A stretch of 64,000 nt of DNA, taken from NCBI RefSeq assembly GCF_000009905.1, contig NC_006177.1, forward strand, positions 1,116,001-1,180,000, read 5' to 3'. The position numbers and the translations under genes are program-made. Under the pieces are notes generated by a model that saw nothing but the letters and a program-made list of their open reading frames with translations, did not search any database and was not told the DNA's origin. Positions 25,502 to 36,755 of the stretch are shown here, piece after piece (within the stretch, counting starts at the first letter, position 1; every line of letters begins with the position of its first letter). The stretch is from Symbiobacterium thermophilum IAM 14863. GTDB lineage: Bacteria > Bacillota > Sulfobacillia > Symbiobacteriales > Symbiobacteriaceae.

Positions 25502-25717
25502 GTGAAGATGGAGTTTGTCGAGAAGGAACTGAAGAGCTGGGGCGAGATCATCATCACGACCTCCGGCGGGGAGAAGTTCGAGATCCACCTGGGCGACACC
25601 GAGTTCGACTACGAGAACCGGGTCATTCGGCTCAAGAGCCCCAACGCCCACTACGTCATCGAGGGCGACTCCGTGGAGAGCATCACCAAGCACTACGGCC
25701 ATCCGGACAACGACTAG
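25502..25717 (+). CDS. Small conserved-looking hypothetical protein (71 aa)
   Basis: The protein is acidic and beta-rich: EIIITTSGGEKFEIHLGD, then FDYENRVIRLKSPNAHYVIEGDSVESITKHYG. The pattern suggests a single small barrel and faintly recalls the two small proteins near 8.1-8.6 kb (strand, F-D, strand, acidic turn, DSV). It has its own strong promoter and terminator, so it may be abundant. GTG start, ten bases after AAAGGAG. Function unknown. Confidence 0.75.
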   Translation: MKMEFVEKELKSWGEIIITTSGGEKFEIHLGDTEFDYENRVIRLKSPNAHYVIEGDSVESITKHYGHPDND

Positions 25718-25746
25718 CGGCCGGCAGACCTGACGGGAAACGAGAC

Positions 25747-25778
25747 AAGCGCGGGAAGGACGAATCCTTCTCGCGCTT
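25747..25778 (+). terminator. Intrinsic terminator after the 71-aa gene
   Basis: AAGCGCGGGAAGGA pairs with TCCTTCTCGCGCTT (one mismatch) around CGAA, followed by GCTTTGCTT. Confidence 0.75.
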
Positions 25779-25807
25779 GCTTTGCTTCCGCGCCTTCCGC
25801 CTGTGGG

Positions 25808-27097
25808 CTACCTGCCGAGGAGCGCCTTCAGGTCGGCCTCCGGGGTGGTGGTCAGGCGCAGGTCGAACTGCTCCTGCAGCACCCGGAGCACGTCGGGGGT
25901 GATCCAGGCGGGCGGCTTCGGCCCCAGGTAGATCCCCCGGATCCCCAGCGACAGCAGGCACATCAGCACCGCCACGGCCTTCTGCTCCATCCAGGAGAGG
26001 ACGATGGAGAGCGGCAGGTCGTTTACCTCGCACCCGAAGGCCTCCGCCAGGGCCGTCGCGATCCGGATGGCGCTGATGGTGTCGTTGCACTGGCCGAGGT
26101 CCAGGAGCCGGGGGATGCCGTCGATCGTGCCCAGGTCCAGGTCGTTGAACCGGAACTTGCCGCAGGCCAGGGTGATGACGAGGGTGTCGGGCGGGGTCAT
26201 CCGCACGAAGTCCCGGTAGTAGTTGCCCAGGGAGCCGGGTGCGTCGCAGCCGCCGACGACGAAGAAGTGCCGGATCTTGCCCGCCTTGACGCCCGCGAGG
26301 ATCTTGTCCGCCATCGGCAGGATGTTGGTGTCGGCGAAGCCGGTGGTGAGCGTCACCTCGCCCGGCTTCTCCTCGCACGGCGGGAGGGAAAGCGCCCTGG
26401 CGATGACCGGCGAGAAGTCCCAGTTCTCAACGTGCGGCACGCCGGGCAGCCGGCTTGCACCCACGGTGAAGATGCGGTCCTTGTAGGCGTCCAGCGGGAT
26501 CTGGACGCAGTTGGAGGTGCCGACGATCGCGCCCGGGAACTGGGCGAAGAGCTTCTTCTGGTCGCACCAGGCGGCGCCCAGGTTGCCCACCAGGTGGGGG
26601 AACCGCTTCAGGCCGGGGTAGCCGTGGGCCGGCAGCATCTCCGAGTGGGTGTACACGTTGATCCCCGTGCCCTCGGTCTGCCGGAGCAGCTCGTACAGGG
26701 CCTTCAGGTTGTGGCCGGTGACGACGACCGCCGGTCCGGCGACGGTCCCGGTGGGGACCTGGGTGGGCACCATCTCGCCGAAGTGGTCGGTGTGCGCCTT
26801 CTTCAGCATGGTCATGGCGCGCAGCGTCATCTGGCCGGCCCGCATGTTGAGCTCCAGGAAGTGGTTGAGGTCGAAGTCGACGTTGGTGAGGGTGGAGTAC
26901 AGCGCCTCGGCGAAGAAGGCGTCGATCTCGGGGTCGGTGTACCCCAGCTCCCGGGCGTGGTAGGTGTAGGCGGCGATGCCCTTCAGGGCGTAGATCAGGT
27001 TTTCCTGCAGGGCCTGGATGTTCTCGTCCTTGCCGCAGATGCCCACCTTGGTGCAGCCGGTGCCGTGGGCCGTCATCTCGCACTGGTTGCAGAACAC
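25808..27097 (-). CDS. hcp: Hybrid cluster protein (hydroxylamine reductase), short class
   Basis: This 429-residue metalloprotein reduces hydroxylamine or nitric oxide and protects against nitrosative stress. The N-terminal cluster cysteines are Cys3, Cys6, Cys15 and Cys21 (MFCNQCEMTAHGTGCTKVGICG). Hybrid-cluster ligand regions include VTGHN, GTSNCVQIP, VGGCDAPG, TLACGKFRFND and the C-terminal EQKAV. About 430 residues is shorter than the usual 530-550 and fits the class lacking one helical bundle, found in thermophiles and archaea. GTG at 27097, ten bases after AAAGGAG. A CRP/FNR-type palindrome lies 71 bases upstream. Confidence 0.93.
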   Translation of the reverse strand: MFCNQCEMTAHGTGCTKVGICGKDENIQALQENLIYALKGIAAYTYHARELGYTDPEIDAFFAEALYSTLTNVDFDLNHFLELNMRAGQMTLRAMTMLKKAHTDHFGEMVPTQVPTGTVAGPAVVVTGHNLKALYELLRQTEGTGINVYTHSEMLPAHGYPGLKRFPHLVGNLGAAWCDQKKLFAQFPGAIVGTSNCVQIPLDAYKDRIFTVGASRLPGVPHVENWDFSPVIARALSLPPCEEKPGEVTLTTGFADTNILPMADKILAGVKAGKIRHFFVVGGCDAPGSLGNYYRDFVRMTPPDTLVITLACGKFRFNDLDLGTIDGIPRLLDLGQCNDTISAIRIATALAEAFGCEVNDLPLSIVLSWMEQKAVAVLMCLLSLGIRGIYLGPKPPAWITPDVLRVLQEQFDLRLTTTPEADLKALLGR

Positions 27098-27167
27098 GGG
27101 ACCTCAACTCCTTTGTGGAAGGATCGTCTTCGGTTTCTTACCTTCGCACACCGGCCCGGCCGGGGCA

Positions 27168-27183
27168 TGTGACGGTTTTCACA
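27168..27183 (-). promoter_or_regulatory. CRP/FNR-family operator upstream of hcp
   Basis: TGTGA-CGGTTT-TCACA is a perfect 5-6-5 palindrome of the CRP/FNR type, centred about 79 bases before the hcp start. In other anaerobes hcp is controlled by HcpR, a CRP/FNR-family regulator; the same is inferred here. Confidence 0.6.
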
Positions 27184-27273
27184 GTCTAGTCCAGAATGAG
27201 CCCTTGGTGCCCATGCGAGCGCTGCCGGTAGCCCTTTGGTGCCAGGGGAAGCCCCGCAGATGGAATCCGAATG

Positions 27274-27311
27274 GACGGCTCCCGACGGAAAAGATTTTGG
27301 CGGGAGCCGTC
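27274..27311. other. Long-stem inverted repeat in the hcp-amidase intergenic region
   Basis: GACGGCTCCCG at 27274-27284 and CGGGAGCCGTC at 27301-27311 are perfect 11-base inverted repeats around a 16-base AT-rich loop. It lies between the two divergent genes, about 77 bases before the amidase start. It could be an operator, an attenuator in the amidase leader, or a remnant. Confidence 0.5.
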
Positions 27312-27387
27312 GAAACATGTAACGGTTGGAACCTGACAGATATGGTCCCGTCTATTTTGATATAAACCTGTTGAGGAGTGTCGCCCC

Positions 27388-29721
27388 TTGAAGCGAGTCG
27401 CCGCCGCCGCTTTCGTATGGGTATTGCTGTCCTCTGTCCCCGCCGAGGCTGCCACCCTGCGCCCCCTTGACCAGGACGGCCTCAACGTGCGGTCCGGCCC
27501 GGGCACCGAGTACGCCATCATCGGGGGGCTCGGCTACGATCAGTGGGCCACCGTGCTGGGCCGGGAGGGCGACTGGTACCGGGTGAGGCTCCAGAGCGGC
27601 GCGGAGGGCTGGGTCGCTGCCTGGTTCAGCCGGGTGCTCCTGGAGGACGAGTTCCGCTACGCGGTCGTGGAGACCGACATCCTGAACGTGCGGCGTGAGC
27701 CGGGGCTGGACGCTCCGGTGCTGACCCGTGTGTACCAGGGCCAGTACGTCCGCCTCCTGGAGATGATCCCCGAATGGTGGCGCATCCAGCTCGACGACGG
27801 CACGGAGGGGTGGGTCTTCGCCCAGTACGTGCGGCAGGCCGCCGGGCCGCCCGGGGGACAGCCCGTCGAGCCCGGGGCGGGCGAGGCGCCGGCCCCGGTG
27901 ACGCCGCCGGCGAGTCAGCCGCCCGCGGCGCCGCCCGGCACCGTGCCCGACGTCTCGTTCCCGCCGCCTTCCGAGCCGGTGCCCGACCCTGCCAAGGTGG
28001 TCTCGGTCGTGCAGGAGACGGGCATCTATGCCGGCCCCAACAGCGAGGCGCGGCGCACCGACACCGTGCGGCCCGGCGAGCGGCTGCGGCTGCTGGACGC
28101 CCGGGACGGCTGGGTGCGGGTGGCATCGCCTCAGGACCGGTGGGGGTGGGTGCCCGGCGAACTGGTGCAGGTGGTGGACGGCCCCCTGCGCATCCAGGTG
28201 GCCGAGTCCGGCTGGAGCGTGGAGAAACCGGCCGCGCAGCAGCCCGCCGGCCGGCAGCCGGGGGCCGCGGAGATCGTGGCCGGGGACGCCGTCGTGGGAC
28301 CAAGGGGCGCAACCCTGCACCTGATCCCCGCGACCGCGGCGCGGGTGCTGGCGGAGCTGTCCCCGGGCGAGCCGCTGGAGGTCCTGGATCGGGACGGCCA
28401 GTGGGTGAAGGTGCGGCTCTCCTCGGGCCAGGTGGGGTGGACCCGGGGGGCCCTCCTGGAGCAGCCGCCGGCGCCGCCTGCGGATGGTGCGCCGGATGAC
28501 GGTGAGAGGGAAGGCGTCGATGCGGGCGGTGCCGCCGACGAGGGCGCGGCCGGCCCGGGGGAGGAGGACCGCGGGTTTGCGGTGCGCATGCGCCAGGGTG
28601 CCCCGGGGGTCTACGTCCTGGAGGTGACGGCTCCCGGCCGGAGCCTGGGCGCGCCCCGGCTGGAGGGCCGGACCCTGCGGGTGCCCTTCAGCACCGGCCT
28701 GGACGGCGAGCGGGCGATGCCGCTCAACCAGATGGGGGTGGCCCGGGCGGTGCTCACCCGGGACGGGCTGACCCTCACGCTCACGGGGGAGCCCAGGGTC
28801 GCCGTGGAATCGGCCCTGGACGGCACCCTGCTGGTGACCCTGCGGCCGGCGGTCACGGAGATCCGGCGGGAGGGCGTCGGGGACAACGGGGTCCTGCGCT
28901 TTACCGTCAGGGGTACCGTCCAGCCCCGGGCCCGGGCCGAGGCCGGCCAGATCATCGTGGAGTTCCCGGGAGCGGTGCTGGGGACCGCACAGGCGCCCGC
29001 GGGGGTGCAGGCGGTGGAGACCGCCACGGGCGTGCGGGTGGTCCTGCCCAGCAACCGGCCCTTTGCGCTGAAGCCGTGGGAGGGCGGCTACGACCTGGTC
29101 ACCTATGGCTCCGGGCTGGCCGGCAAGGTGATCATGCTGGACCCCGGCCACGGCGGTGATGACGGCGGCGCGGTGAGCCGGGCCACGGGCGTGGTGGAGA
29201 AGGCGGTCAACCTGCAGGTGGCCCTGCGCCTGCGGGCCCTGTTGGCGGAGAAGGGCGCGACGGTGTACATGACCCGCGCCGACGACCGGCGGGCCGCGCC
29301 CGACGAGTTCCTGAGGAGCGTGGACGGCGAGCCCTGGGATCAGCTGGACCTGCAGTACCGCACCATGCTGGCCAACCATCTGGGGGTCGACCTGTTCCTG
29401 TCCATCCACCACAACTCGGGAGAGACGCTCTCGCAGGGCACCGAGGTGTACTACACCAGCTGGACGCTGAACGGCGGGCGGTCCCGGGAGCTGGCCTCCC
29501 TGGTGCAGCAGGAGCTGGTTCGCGCCCTGGGCACCCGGGACCGCGGCGTCTTCGACGACACGTTCTTCGTCACCCGCAACACCCTGGCGCCGGCCGTCCT
29601 GGTGGAGCTGGCGTTCATCAACAACCCCGCCGAGGGGCCCCGCACCGTCGACCCGGCCTTCCAGGAGGCCGCTGCGCAGGCCATCGTGCGGGCGCTGGAG
29701 CGGTTCTATGCAGAACGATAG
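27388..29721 (+). CDS. N-acetylmuramoyl-L-alanine amidase with SH3 repeats and AMIN-like domain
   Basis: This 777-residue exported enzyme cuts the peptide from peptidoglycan. A short signal peptide (AAAAFVWVLLSSVPAEA) is followed by about four bacterial SH3 domains, the first two recognisable by LNVRSGPGTEYAIIGGL and LNVRREPGLDAPVL, the others at roughly residues 195-260 and 295-365. Pro- and Ala-rich linkers separate them. An AMIN-like beta domain spans about residues 400-560. The C-terminal Amidase_3 domain has zinc ligands in LDPGHGGDDGG, the Glu of VVEKAVNL, SIHHNSG and VELAFINNP. TTG start, nine bases after GAGGAG. It is divergent from hcp. Confidence 0.92.
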   Translation: MKRVAAAAFVWVLLSSVPAEAATLRPLDQDGLNVRSGPGTEYAIIGGLGYDQWATVLGREGDWYRVRLQSGAEGWVAAWFSRVLLEDEFRYAVVETDILNVRREPGLDAPVLTRVYQGQYVRLLEMIPEWWRIQLDDGTEGWVFAQYVRQAAGPPGGQPVEPGAGEAPAPVTPPASQPPAAPPGTVPDVSFPPPSEPVPDPAKVVSVVQETGIYAGPNSEARRTDTVRPGERLRLLDARDGWVRVASPQDRWGWVPGELVQVVDGPLRIQVAESGWSVEKPAAQQPAGRQPGAAEIVAGDAVVGPRGATLHLIPATAARVLAELSPGEPLEVLDRDGQWVKVRLSSGQVGWTRGALLEQPPAPPADGAPDDGEREGVDAGGAADEGAAGPGEEDRGFAVRMRQGAPGVYVLEVTAPGRSLGAPRLEGRTLRVPFSTGLDGERAMPLNQMGVARAVLTRDGLTLTLTGEPRVAVESALDGTLLVTLRPAVTEIRREGVGDNGVLRFTVRGTVQPRARAEAGQIIVEFPGAVLGTAQAPAGVQAVETATGVRVVLPSNRPFALKPWEGGYDLVTYGSGLAGKVIMLDPGHGGDDGGAVSRATGVVEKAVNLQVALRLRALLAEKGATVYMTRADDRRAAPDEFLRSVDGEPWDQLDLQYRTMLANHLGVDLFLSIHHNSGETLSQGTEVYYTSWTLNGGRSRELASLVQQELVRALGTRDRGVFDDTFFVTRNTLAPAVLVELAFINNPAEGPRTVDPAFQEAAAQAIVRALERFYAER

Positions 29722-29735
29722 CGTACTGTAGGGCT

Positions 29736-29763
29736 TTGCAGCGGTAAAGAGAAGGTGTATACT
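29736..29763 (+). promoter_or_regulatory. Probable sigma-A promoter for the aminotransferase gene
   Basis: TTGCAG at 29736-29741 and TATACT at 29758-29763 are 16 bases apart, with TG just before the -10. It lies 57 bases before the ATG. Confidence 0.65.
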
Positions 29764-29819
29764 GCTTCGTGAGTATGCATACCCAGGAAGCAGACCCAAC
29801 CGAGAGGAGAGGGAGCACC

Positions 29820-31013
29820 ATGCGTCTGTCCGCCCGAGCCCGCGCACTCACGCCGTCACCGACCATGGCGATCGACGCCATGTCGAAGCAGATGGTGGCG
29901 GAGGGCATAGACGTCGTCAACTTCTCGGTGGGGGAACCCGACTTCGACACACCGGAGTCGATCAAGGCCGCAGGCATCGCCGCCATCCAACAGGGAGAGA
30001 CCAAGTACACCCCTGCCGCGGGAACCCTGGAACTGCGCAAGGCCATCTGCGAGAAGCTGGAGCGGGACAACGGGCTGCAGTACCGCCCGGAGGAGATCGT
30101 GGTCTCCAACGGCGGCAAGCAGTCGTTGTACAATGCGTACCAGGTGCTGCTGGATCCCGGCGAAGAGGTGATCATCCAGGCGCCGTACTGGGTCTCCTAC
30201 CCGGAGATCGTGCGGTTGGCCGGGGGCGTCCCCGTGGTGGTGGAGACCGACGAGTCCACCGGCTTCCGCCTGACGGCCGACATGATCCGGGAGAAGCTGA
30301 CCAACCGCACCCGGGTCATCAACCTGAACAGCCCGAGCAATCCCACCGGCGCCGTGCTCTCCCGCAGGGAGCTGGAGGAGATCGCGGCCCTGGCGGTGGA
30401 GCACGACCTGATGATCGTGACCGACGAGATCTACGAGAAGCTGCTCTACGACGGCGCCGAGCACGTGTCCATCGCCTCGCTGGGGGAGGAGGTCAAGCGG
30501 CGGACCATCACCGTCAACGGCCTCTCCAAGGCGTACGCCATGACCGGCTGGCGTATGGGATACACCGCCTCGGAGCGGATCTACGCCAAGGCGATGGCAG
30601 ACCTGCAGTCCCAGTCCACCTCGGGACCGTCCTCGATCTCCCAGGCGGCTGCGGTGGCCGCACTGCGGGGCAGCCAGGAGTCGGTGGAGCAGATGCGGCA
30701 GGAGTTCGACCGCCGGCGCCGGCACATGCTGGAGCGGTTGAACCGGCTGCCGGGCTTCTCCGTGAAGGTGGCGCCGGCGGGGGCGTTTTACCTGTTCCCC
30801 AACGTGTCGGCTCTCTTCGGGGAGACCATCGCCGGGCGCAAGATCACCTCGTCCGATGACCTGGCGGAGGTCATCCTGGAGCAGGCCCACGTGGCCGTCG
30901 TGCCCGGGACCGGCTTCGGTGCGCCCCACCACATCCGCTTCTCGTATGCGACCTCGATGGAGCGCATCGACGAGGGGCTGGACCGCATCGCCCGGCTGCT
31001 CGCCAGGGGCTAG
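29820..31013 (+). CDS. aspC: Aspartate/aromatic aminotransferase (class I)
   Basis: This 397-residue PLP enzyme moves amino groups between aspartate (or aromatic amino acids) and 2-oxoglutarate. It shows VVNFSVGEPDFDTP near residue 35, NLNSPSNPTGAVLSR near residue 165, DEIYEKLLYD, and TVNGLSKAYAMTGWRMGYTAS with the cofactor lysine near residue 237. It is of the 1-beta-type common in Gram-positives and thermophiles. The ATG at 29820 follows GAGAGGAGAGGGAG. MurD and DinB genes follow; the 82-base gap makes co-transcription possible. Confidence 0.92.
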   Translation: MRLSARARALTPSPTMAIDAMSKQMVAEGIDVVNFSVGEPDFDTPESIKAAGIAAIQQGETKYTPAAGTLELRKAICEKLERDNGLQYRPEEIVVSNGGKQSLYNAYQVLLDPGEEVIIQAPYWVSYPEIVRLAGGVPVVVETDESTGFRLTADMIREKLTNRTRVINLNSPSNPTGAVLSRRELEEIAALAVEHDLMIVTDEIYEKLLYDGAEHVSIASLGEEVKRRTITVNGLSKAYAMTGWRMGYTASERIYAKAMADLQSQSTSGPSSISQAAAVAALRGSQESVEQMRQEFDRRRRHMLERLNRLPGFSVKVAPAGAFYLFPNVSALFGETIAGRKITSSDDLAEVILEQAHVAVVPGTGFGAPHHIRFSYATSMERIDEGLDRIARLLARG

Positions 31014-31095
31014 CGCACCCCCGGAGGCCGGGCGGAAGGTGCAGGGTCCGGCGGCCGGGTGAGGTGTGCAGACCGTAGGCAGGAGGTTGGCCGGA

Positions 31096-32454
31096 GTGAA
31101 GTTGCAGGAACGCGCGGCCGTGGTAGGCATCGGGATCTCCAACATGGCACTCATTCGCTACCTGGTGGCGCGGGGCGTCCGCGTCACCGCCTGCGACCGC
31201 ACCTCCGCCGAGAAGCTCGGCGAGCGCGCTGCGGAACTGGCGCGTCTGGGGGTGCCCCTCGTGGCCGGCGAAGGCTACCTGGAGCCGCTGGCCGATCACG
31301 ACCTCATCTTCCTGACCCCGGGCATGCCGAAACACCTGCCCGAGATCGAGGCGGCCCGGCGGCGGGGGGCGGCGATCTCCGGGGAGATCGGCCTGGTGCT
31401 GGACCTCTGCCGGGCGCCCGTGATCGGTGTCACGGGCAGCGCCGGCAAGACCACCACCACGACCCTGATCGGCGAGATCCTGCGGGCCGCGGGGCGGGAG
31501 ACCTACGTGGGCGGCAACATCGGGAAGCCGCTGATCGAGCAGGTGGAGGCGATTCCTTCGGAGGCGGTGGTGGTGCTGGAGCTCTCCTCGTTCCAGCTGC
31601 AGCTGGTCCACCGCTCGCCGCACATCGCGGTGGTGACCAACGTCAGCCCGAACCACCTGGACGTACACGCCACCATGGAGGAGTACGTGGAGGCCAAGAA
31701 GGCGATCTTCCGGCGGCAGTCGCCGGCCGACTGGCTGGTGCTCAACGCCGACGACCCGACCGTGCGCGCGTTTGCCGCCGAGGCCCGGAGCCGGGTGGTG
31801 CTGTTCAGCCGCCGGGCCGACCCCGGGGGGCGGGACGCGGCCTTCGTCCGGGAGGACCGGGTGATCTGGCGGCGGGGCGGCCGGGAGACGCCCATCCTGT
31901 TCCTGGACGAGATCAGGCTGCCGGGACTGCACAACCAGGAGAACGTCCTGGCGGCCGTAGCGGCCTGCTTCCTGGCCGGCGCGCCGCTCTCCGCGGTCCG
32001 GGAGGTCGTCACCCAGTTCACCGGCGTCGAGCACCGCATCGAGCCGGTGCGGGTGCTGGACGGCGTGAAGTGGTACAACGACTCCAAGGCCACCTCGCCC
32101 GCCGAGGCGGTGGCGGCGCTCACCACTCTTCCGGCGCCCATCGTCCTCATCGCCGGGGGGTCGGACAAGGGCATCCCCTTCGACCCGATCGCGCCCCTGG
32201 TGGCCGAGAAGGTGAAAACCTTGATCCTGATGGGGCCCACCGCGCCCAAGATCGAGGAGGCGGTGCGCAGGGGCGGCTACGCCGGACCGATCCGGCGGGC
32301 CGCGGACATGGCCGAGGCGGTGGCCCTGGCGCGGGAGGCGGCCGCGCCGGGCGACACCGTGCTGCTCTCGCCGGCCTGCGCCTCGTTCGACGCGTACCGG
32401 AACTTTGAGGAGCGGGGGCGCCACTTCAAGTCGCTGGTGGAGGCCTTGTCGTGA
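31096..32454 (+). CDS. murD: UDP-N-acetylmuramoyl-L-alanine--D-glutamate ligase
   Basis: This 452-residue cytoplasmic ligase adds D-glutamate to UDP-MurNAc-L-Ala in peptidoglycan synthesis. The N-terminal UDP-binding Rossmann domain starts [17 protein letters not shown]. The ATP loop is [19 protein letters not shown] (about residue 113). [44 protein letters not shown] and [19 protein letters not shown] are MurD signatures. GTG at 31096, nine bases after AGGAGG, is preferred. The gene lies outside a division/cell-wall cluster, and its stop overlaps the dinB start by four bases (GTGA). Confidence 0.94.
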
Positions 32455-33536
32455 GGACGGACCTCTGGGTGATCCACCTGGACATGGACGCATTCTTCGC
32501 CTCGATCGAGCAGCGGGACAACCCCCGGCTCCGGGGGAAGCCGGTGATCGTGGGCGGCTCTCCCAACTCCCGGGGCGTCGTCTCCACGTGCTCCTACGAA
32601 GCGCGCCGGTTCGGCGTCCGCTCCGCCATGCCCTCCCGGGAGGCCCTGCGGCTCTGCCCGCAGGCGGTCTTCATCCGGCCGAACCACGCCAAGTACGCGG
32701 CGGTGGGCCGCCAGGTGCGGGCGATCATGCGCCGGTTCACCGACGTCATCGAGCCGCTCTCCATCGACGAGGCGTTCCTGGACGTTTCCGGGCAGGACGC
32801 GGTGAGGGTGGCCCGGGAGCTGAAGGAGGCCATCCGGGCCGAGCTGCACCTCACCGGGTCCGCGGGCGTCTCCTACTGCAAGTTCCTGGCCAAGCTGGCC
32901 TCCGACATGCAGAAGCCGGACGGGCTGACCGTCATCACCTGGGAGCGGGCGCAGGAGCTCCTGCCCACGCTGCCGGTGCGAAAGCTGTGGGGCGTCGGGC
33001 CTGCCAGCGAGCAGGCCCTGCACGCGCTGGGAATCTACACCTGCGGTGACCTGCTGGCGTACGACCCGGACACACTGCGCAAGCACTTCGGCAAGCGGGC
33101 CGACGAGCTGATCCTGCTGGCCCGGGGCATCGACCCCCGCCCGGTGGTGCCGTACCGGGAGGCCAAGTCCATTGGCGAGGAGAACACGTTTCCCGTGGAC
33201 CAGACGGACCGGGAATACCTGAGCCGGCTCCTGGAGCGGTACGCCGACAACCTGGCGGAGGAGCTGCGGCGGCAGGGGCTCTACGCCCGGACCGTGACCG
33301 TGAAGATCAAGTGGAACGTCTTCGTCGAGGGCGGGCCCAAGGGCGGCGACTTCCTGCAGATCACCCGGAGCCAGACCCTGCCCATGCCCACCAACGACGC
33401 CCGGACCATCGGCCGGGTCGCCCGGGAGATCTTCGCCCGGGTGGAGTGGGAGGGGCGGAAGGTCCGGCTGCTGGGACTCTCGGTGCACAACCTGGTGAAG
33501 CAGGGCGAGCAGGTGCAGGCTTACCTGCCCATCTAG
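32451..33536 (+). CDS. dinB: DNA polymerase IV (Y-family)
   Basis: This 361-residue translesion polymerase has the Y-family catalytic motifs [42 protein letters not shown] and [13 protein letters not shown] with the metal carboxylates. These are followed by the thumb HhH region ([17 protein letters not shown]) and a little-finger domain. The extreme C-terminus (QVQAYLPI) resembles a clamp-binding peptide. GTG start overlaps the murD stop, so the polymerase is probably made by translational coupling. No LexA-type box is seen directly upstream. Confidence 0.95.
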
Positions 33537-33621
33537 GCGCCGTTCGGCCGTGGCGGGAGGAGCGGCTGCGTCTGCCGCTGTCGAGCGGGGAATGCAATAA
33601 CCGAGATACAGATAAGGTGCA

Positions 33622-33647
33622 GGCTGGCGCAGGATGATGCGCCAGCC
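33622..33647. terminator. Terminator between dinB and the subtilase gene
   Basis: GGCTGGCGC pairs with GCGCCAGCC around an eight-base loop, followed by TTTGTGG on the plus strand. Confidence 0.75.
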
Positions 33648-33669
33648 TTTGTGGTCGCCGCCGGCCCCT

Positions 33670-34542
33670 TCACGGTTCCTCCCGCAGGAGCCGGTCTGCC
33701 CGCAGCAGGCCGGCGCCCTGCGCAGAGGCGTGGATCTGGGGGAGCCATTCGGCGGTGTGCTTCAGGTGCGCCCGCACGGCCGCGGGGGTGAGGCCCGGGC
33801 GGACCGAGAGCAGCATCGCTGCGGCGGCCGTCACGTGGGGCGCGGCCATGGAGGTGCCGCTCATGCGGCAGAACCGGCCGCCCGGGGCCAGCGAGAAGAG
33901 GCCCGCGCCCGGGGCCACCAGGTCGACCTCGGGCCCGCGGCTGGAGAAGCGGGCGAGCCGGTCGCGCCGGTTGATGGCCGCCACAGCCAGCACCTCGGGG
34001 TACTTCCCCGGCGTGTCCACCGCCCCGCCCCGGCCGTCGTTGCCGGCCGCGCCTACCAGCAGGATGCCGGCCTTCTCCAGCGCGCGGATGGCCTCCGCCA
34101 GTTCCTCGCTGGCGCGCCGGTCGGTGCCGAAGCTGAGGTTGACGATCTCGCAGCCCTGCGCGCGGCACCACTGCAGCCCCGCGATGATGTCCCGGATGCG
34201 GCCGTAGCCTTGCCGGTCGAAGATCTTGACCGGCCGGATGCGCAGGGGCGGCGGCCAGACCGGCCGCTGCCCGCCTACCGCTCCCGACGCCACCGCCAGG
34301 ATGCCGGCCACATGGGTCCCGTGGCCGTGATCGTCGTGGGGCAGGTCGCCGGGAGAGAGCAGGTTGATTCCCGGTCCGAGCAGGTCCCGCAGGTAGGGGT
34401 GGGTCAGGTCCACGCCGCTGTCCAGCAGGCCGATCTCCACCGGGCCGCGGCGCCGCCTGCGCAGCCGAAGGAGCCGCCAGGCCTCGGGAAAGCCGGTCCG
34501 GCGGATGTGCCAGGGGGGTGTCCGCCATATCGTCCGGCCCAT
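33670..34542 (-). CDS. Subtilisin-like serine protease without signal or prodomain
   Basis: This 290-residue S8 protease has its triad in [12 protein letters not shown] (Asp near residue 42), [12 protein letters not shown] (His near residue 76) and [14 protein letters not shown] (Ser near residue 240), with the oxyanion Asn in [11 protein letters not shown]. Only about 35 basic residues ([20 protein letters not shown]) precede the catalytic domain, so there is neither a Sec signal nor an inhibitory propeptide. An intracellular protease is therefore likely. The ATG at 34542 follows GGGAGGAG by eight bases; the frame upstream runs antisense to typA and is not used. Confidence 0.85.
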   Translation of the reverse strand: MGRTIWRTPPWHIRRTGFPEAWRLLRLRRRRRGPVEIGLLDSGVDLTHPYLRDLLGPGINLLSPGDLPHDDHGHGTHVAGILAVASGAVGGQRPVWPPPLRIRPVKIFDRQGYGRIRDIIAGLQWCRAQGCEIVNLSFGTDRRASEELAEAIRALEKAGILLVGAAGNDGRGGAVDTPGKYPEVLAVAAINRRDRLARFSSRGPEVDLVAPGAGLFSLAPGGRFCRMSGTSMAAPHVTAAAAMLLSVRPGLTPAAVRAHLKHTAEWLPQIHASAQGAGLLRADRLLREEP

Positions 34543-34611
34543 CGGTTTCGCTCCTCCCGCCGAGTCTGGACCATCATTACGGCGGGTCGGAGGGCAATGC
34601 CACTCCGGGAC

Positions 34612-34640
34612 TTTACTTTTTATGGTATCGCTCGTATAAT
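34612..34640 (+). promoter_or_regulatory. Sigma-A promoter for typA
   Basis: TTTACT at 34612-34617 and a perfect TATAAT at 34635-34640 are 17 bases apart, in an AT-rich gap about 72 bases before the start. Confidence 0.78.
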
Positions 34641-34711
34641 ACGAGAGTTGGAGTTCACGCCGTGAACTCCCCATTTCGTGGGCACACTTCGCCTGAGGAG
34701 CGATTACAGAC

Positions 34712-36571
<1,860 letters not shown>

Positions 36572-36601
36572 GCCGGCTGCCTGCGGACGGCGGCACAGAA
36601 G

Positions 36602-36631
36602 AAGTGGAGGGCTGGGCGGCCCTCCACTTTT
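36602..36631 (+). terminator. Intrinsic terminator of typA
   Basis: AAGTGGAGGGC pairs with GCCCTCCACTT around TGGGCG, followed by TTG. The A-rich left flank also gives the minus strand a short U-tract. Confidence 0.82.
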
Positions 36632-36755
36632 GCCTGTCCGGGCGCTCATGCGATACGGTACTTGGCGGGGCACGTCCGGACGCCGTCAACCTCATGGACA
36701 CCTGCCGGCGCCATGCCGCCGATGCGCGAGAGCGCCAGCACCGACGCACCCGGGT

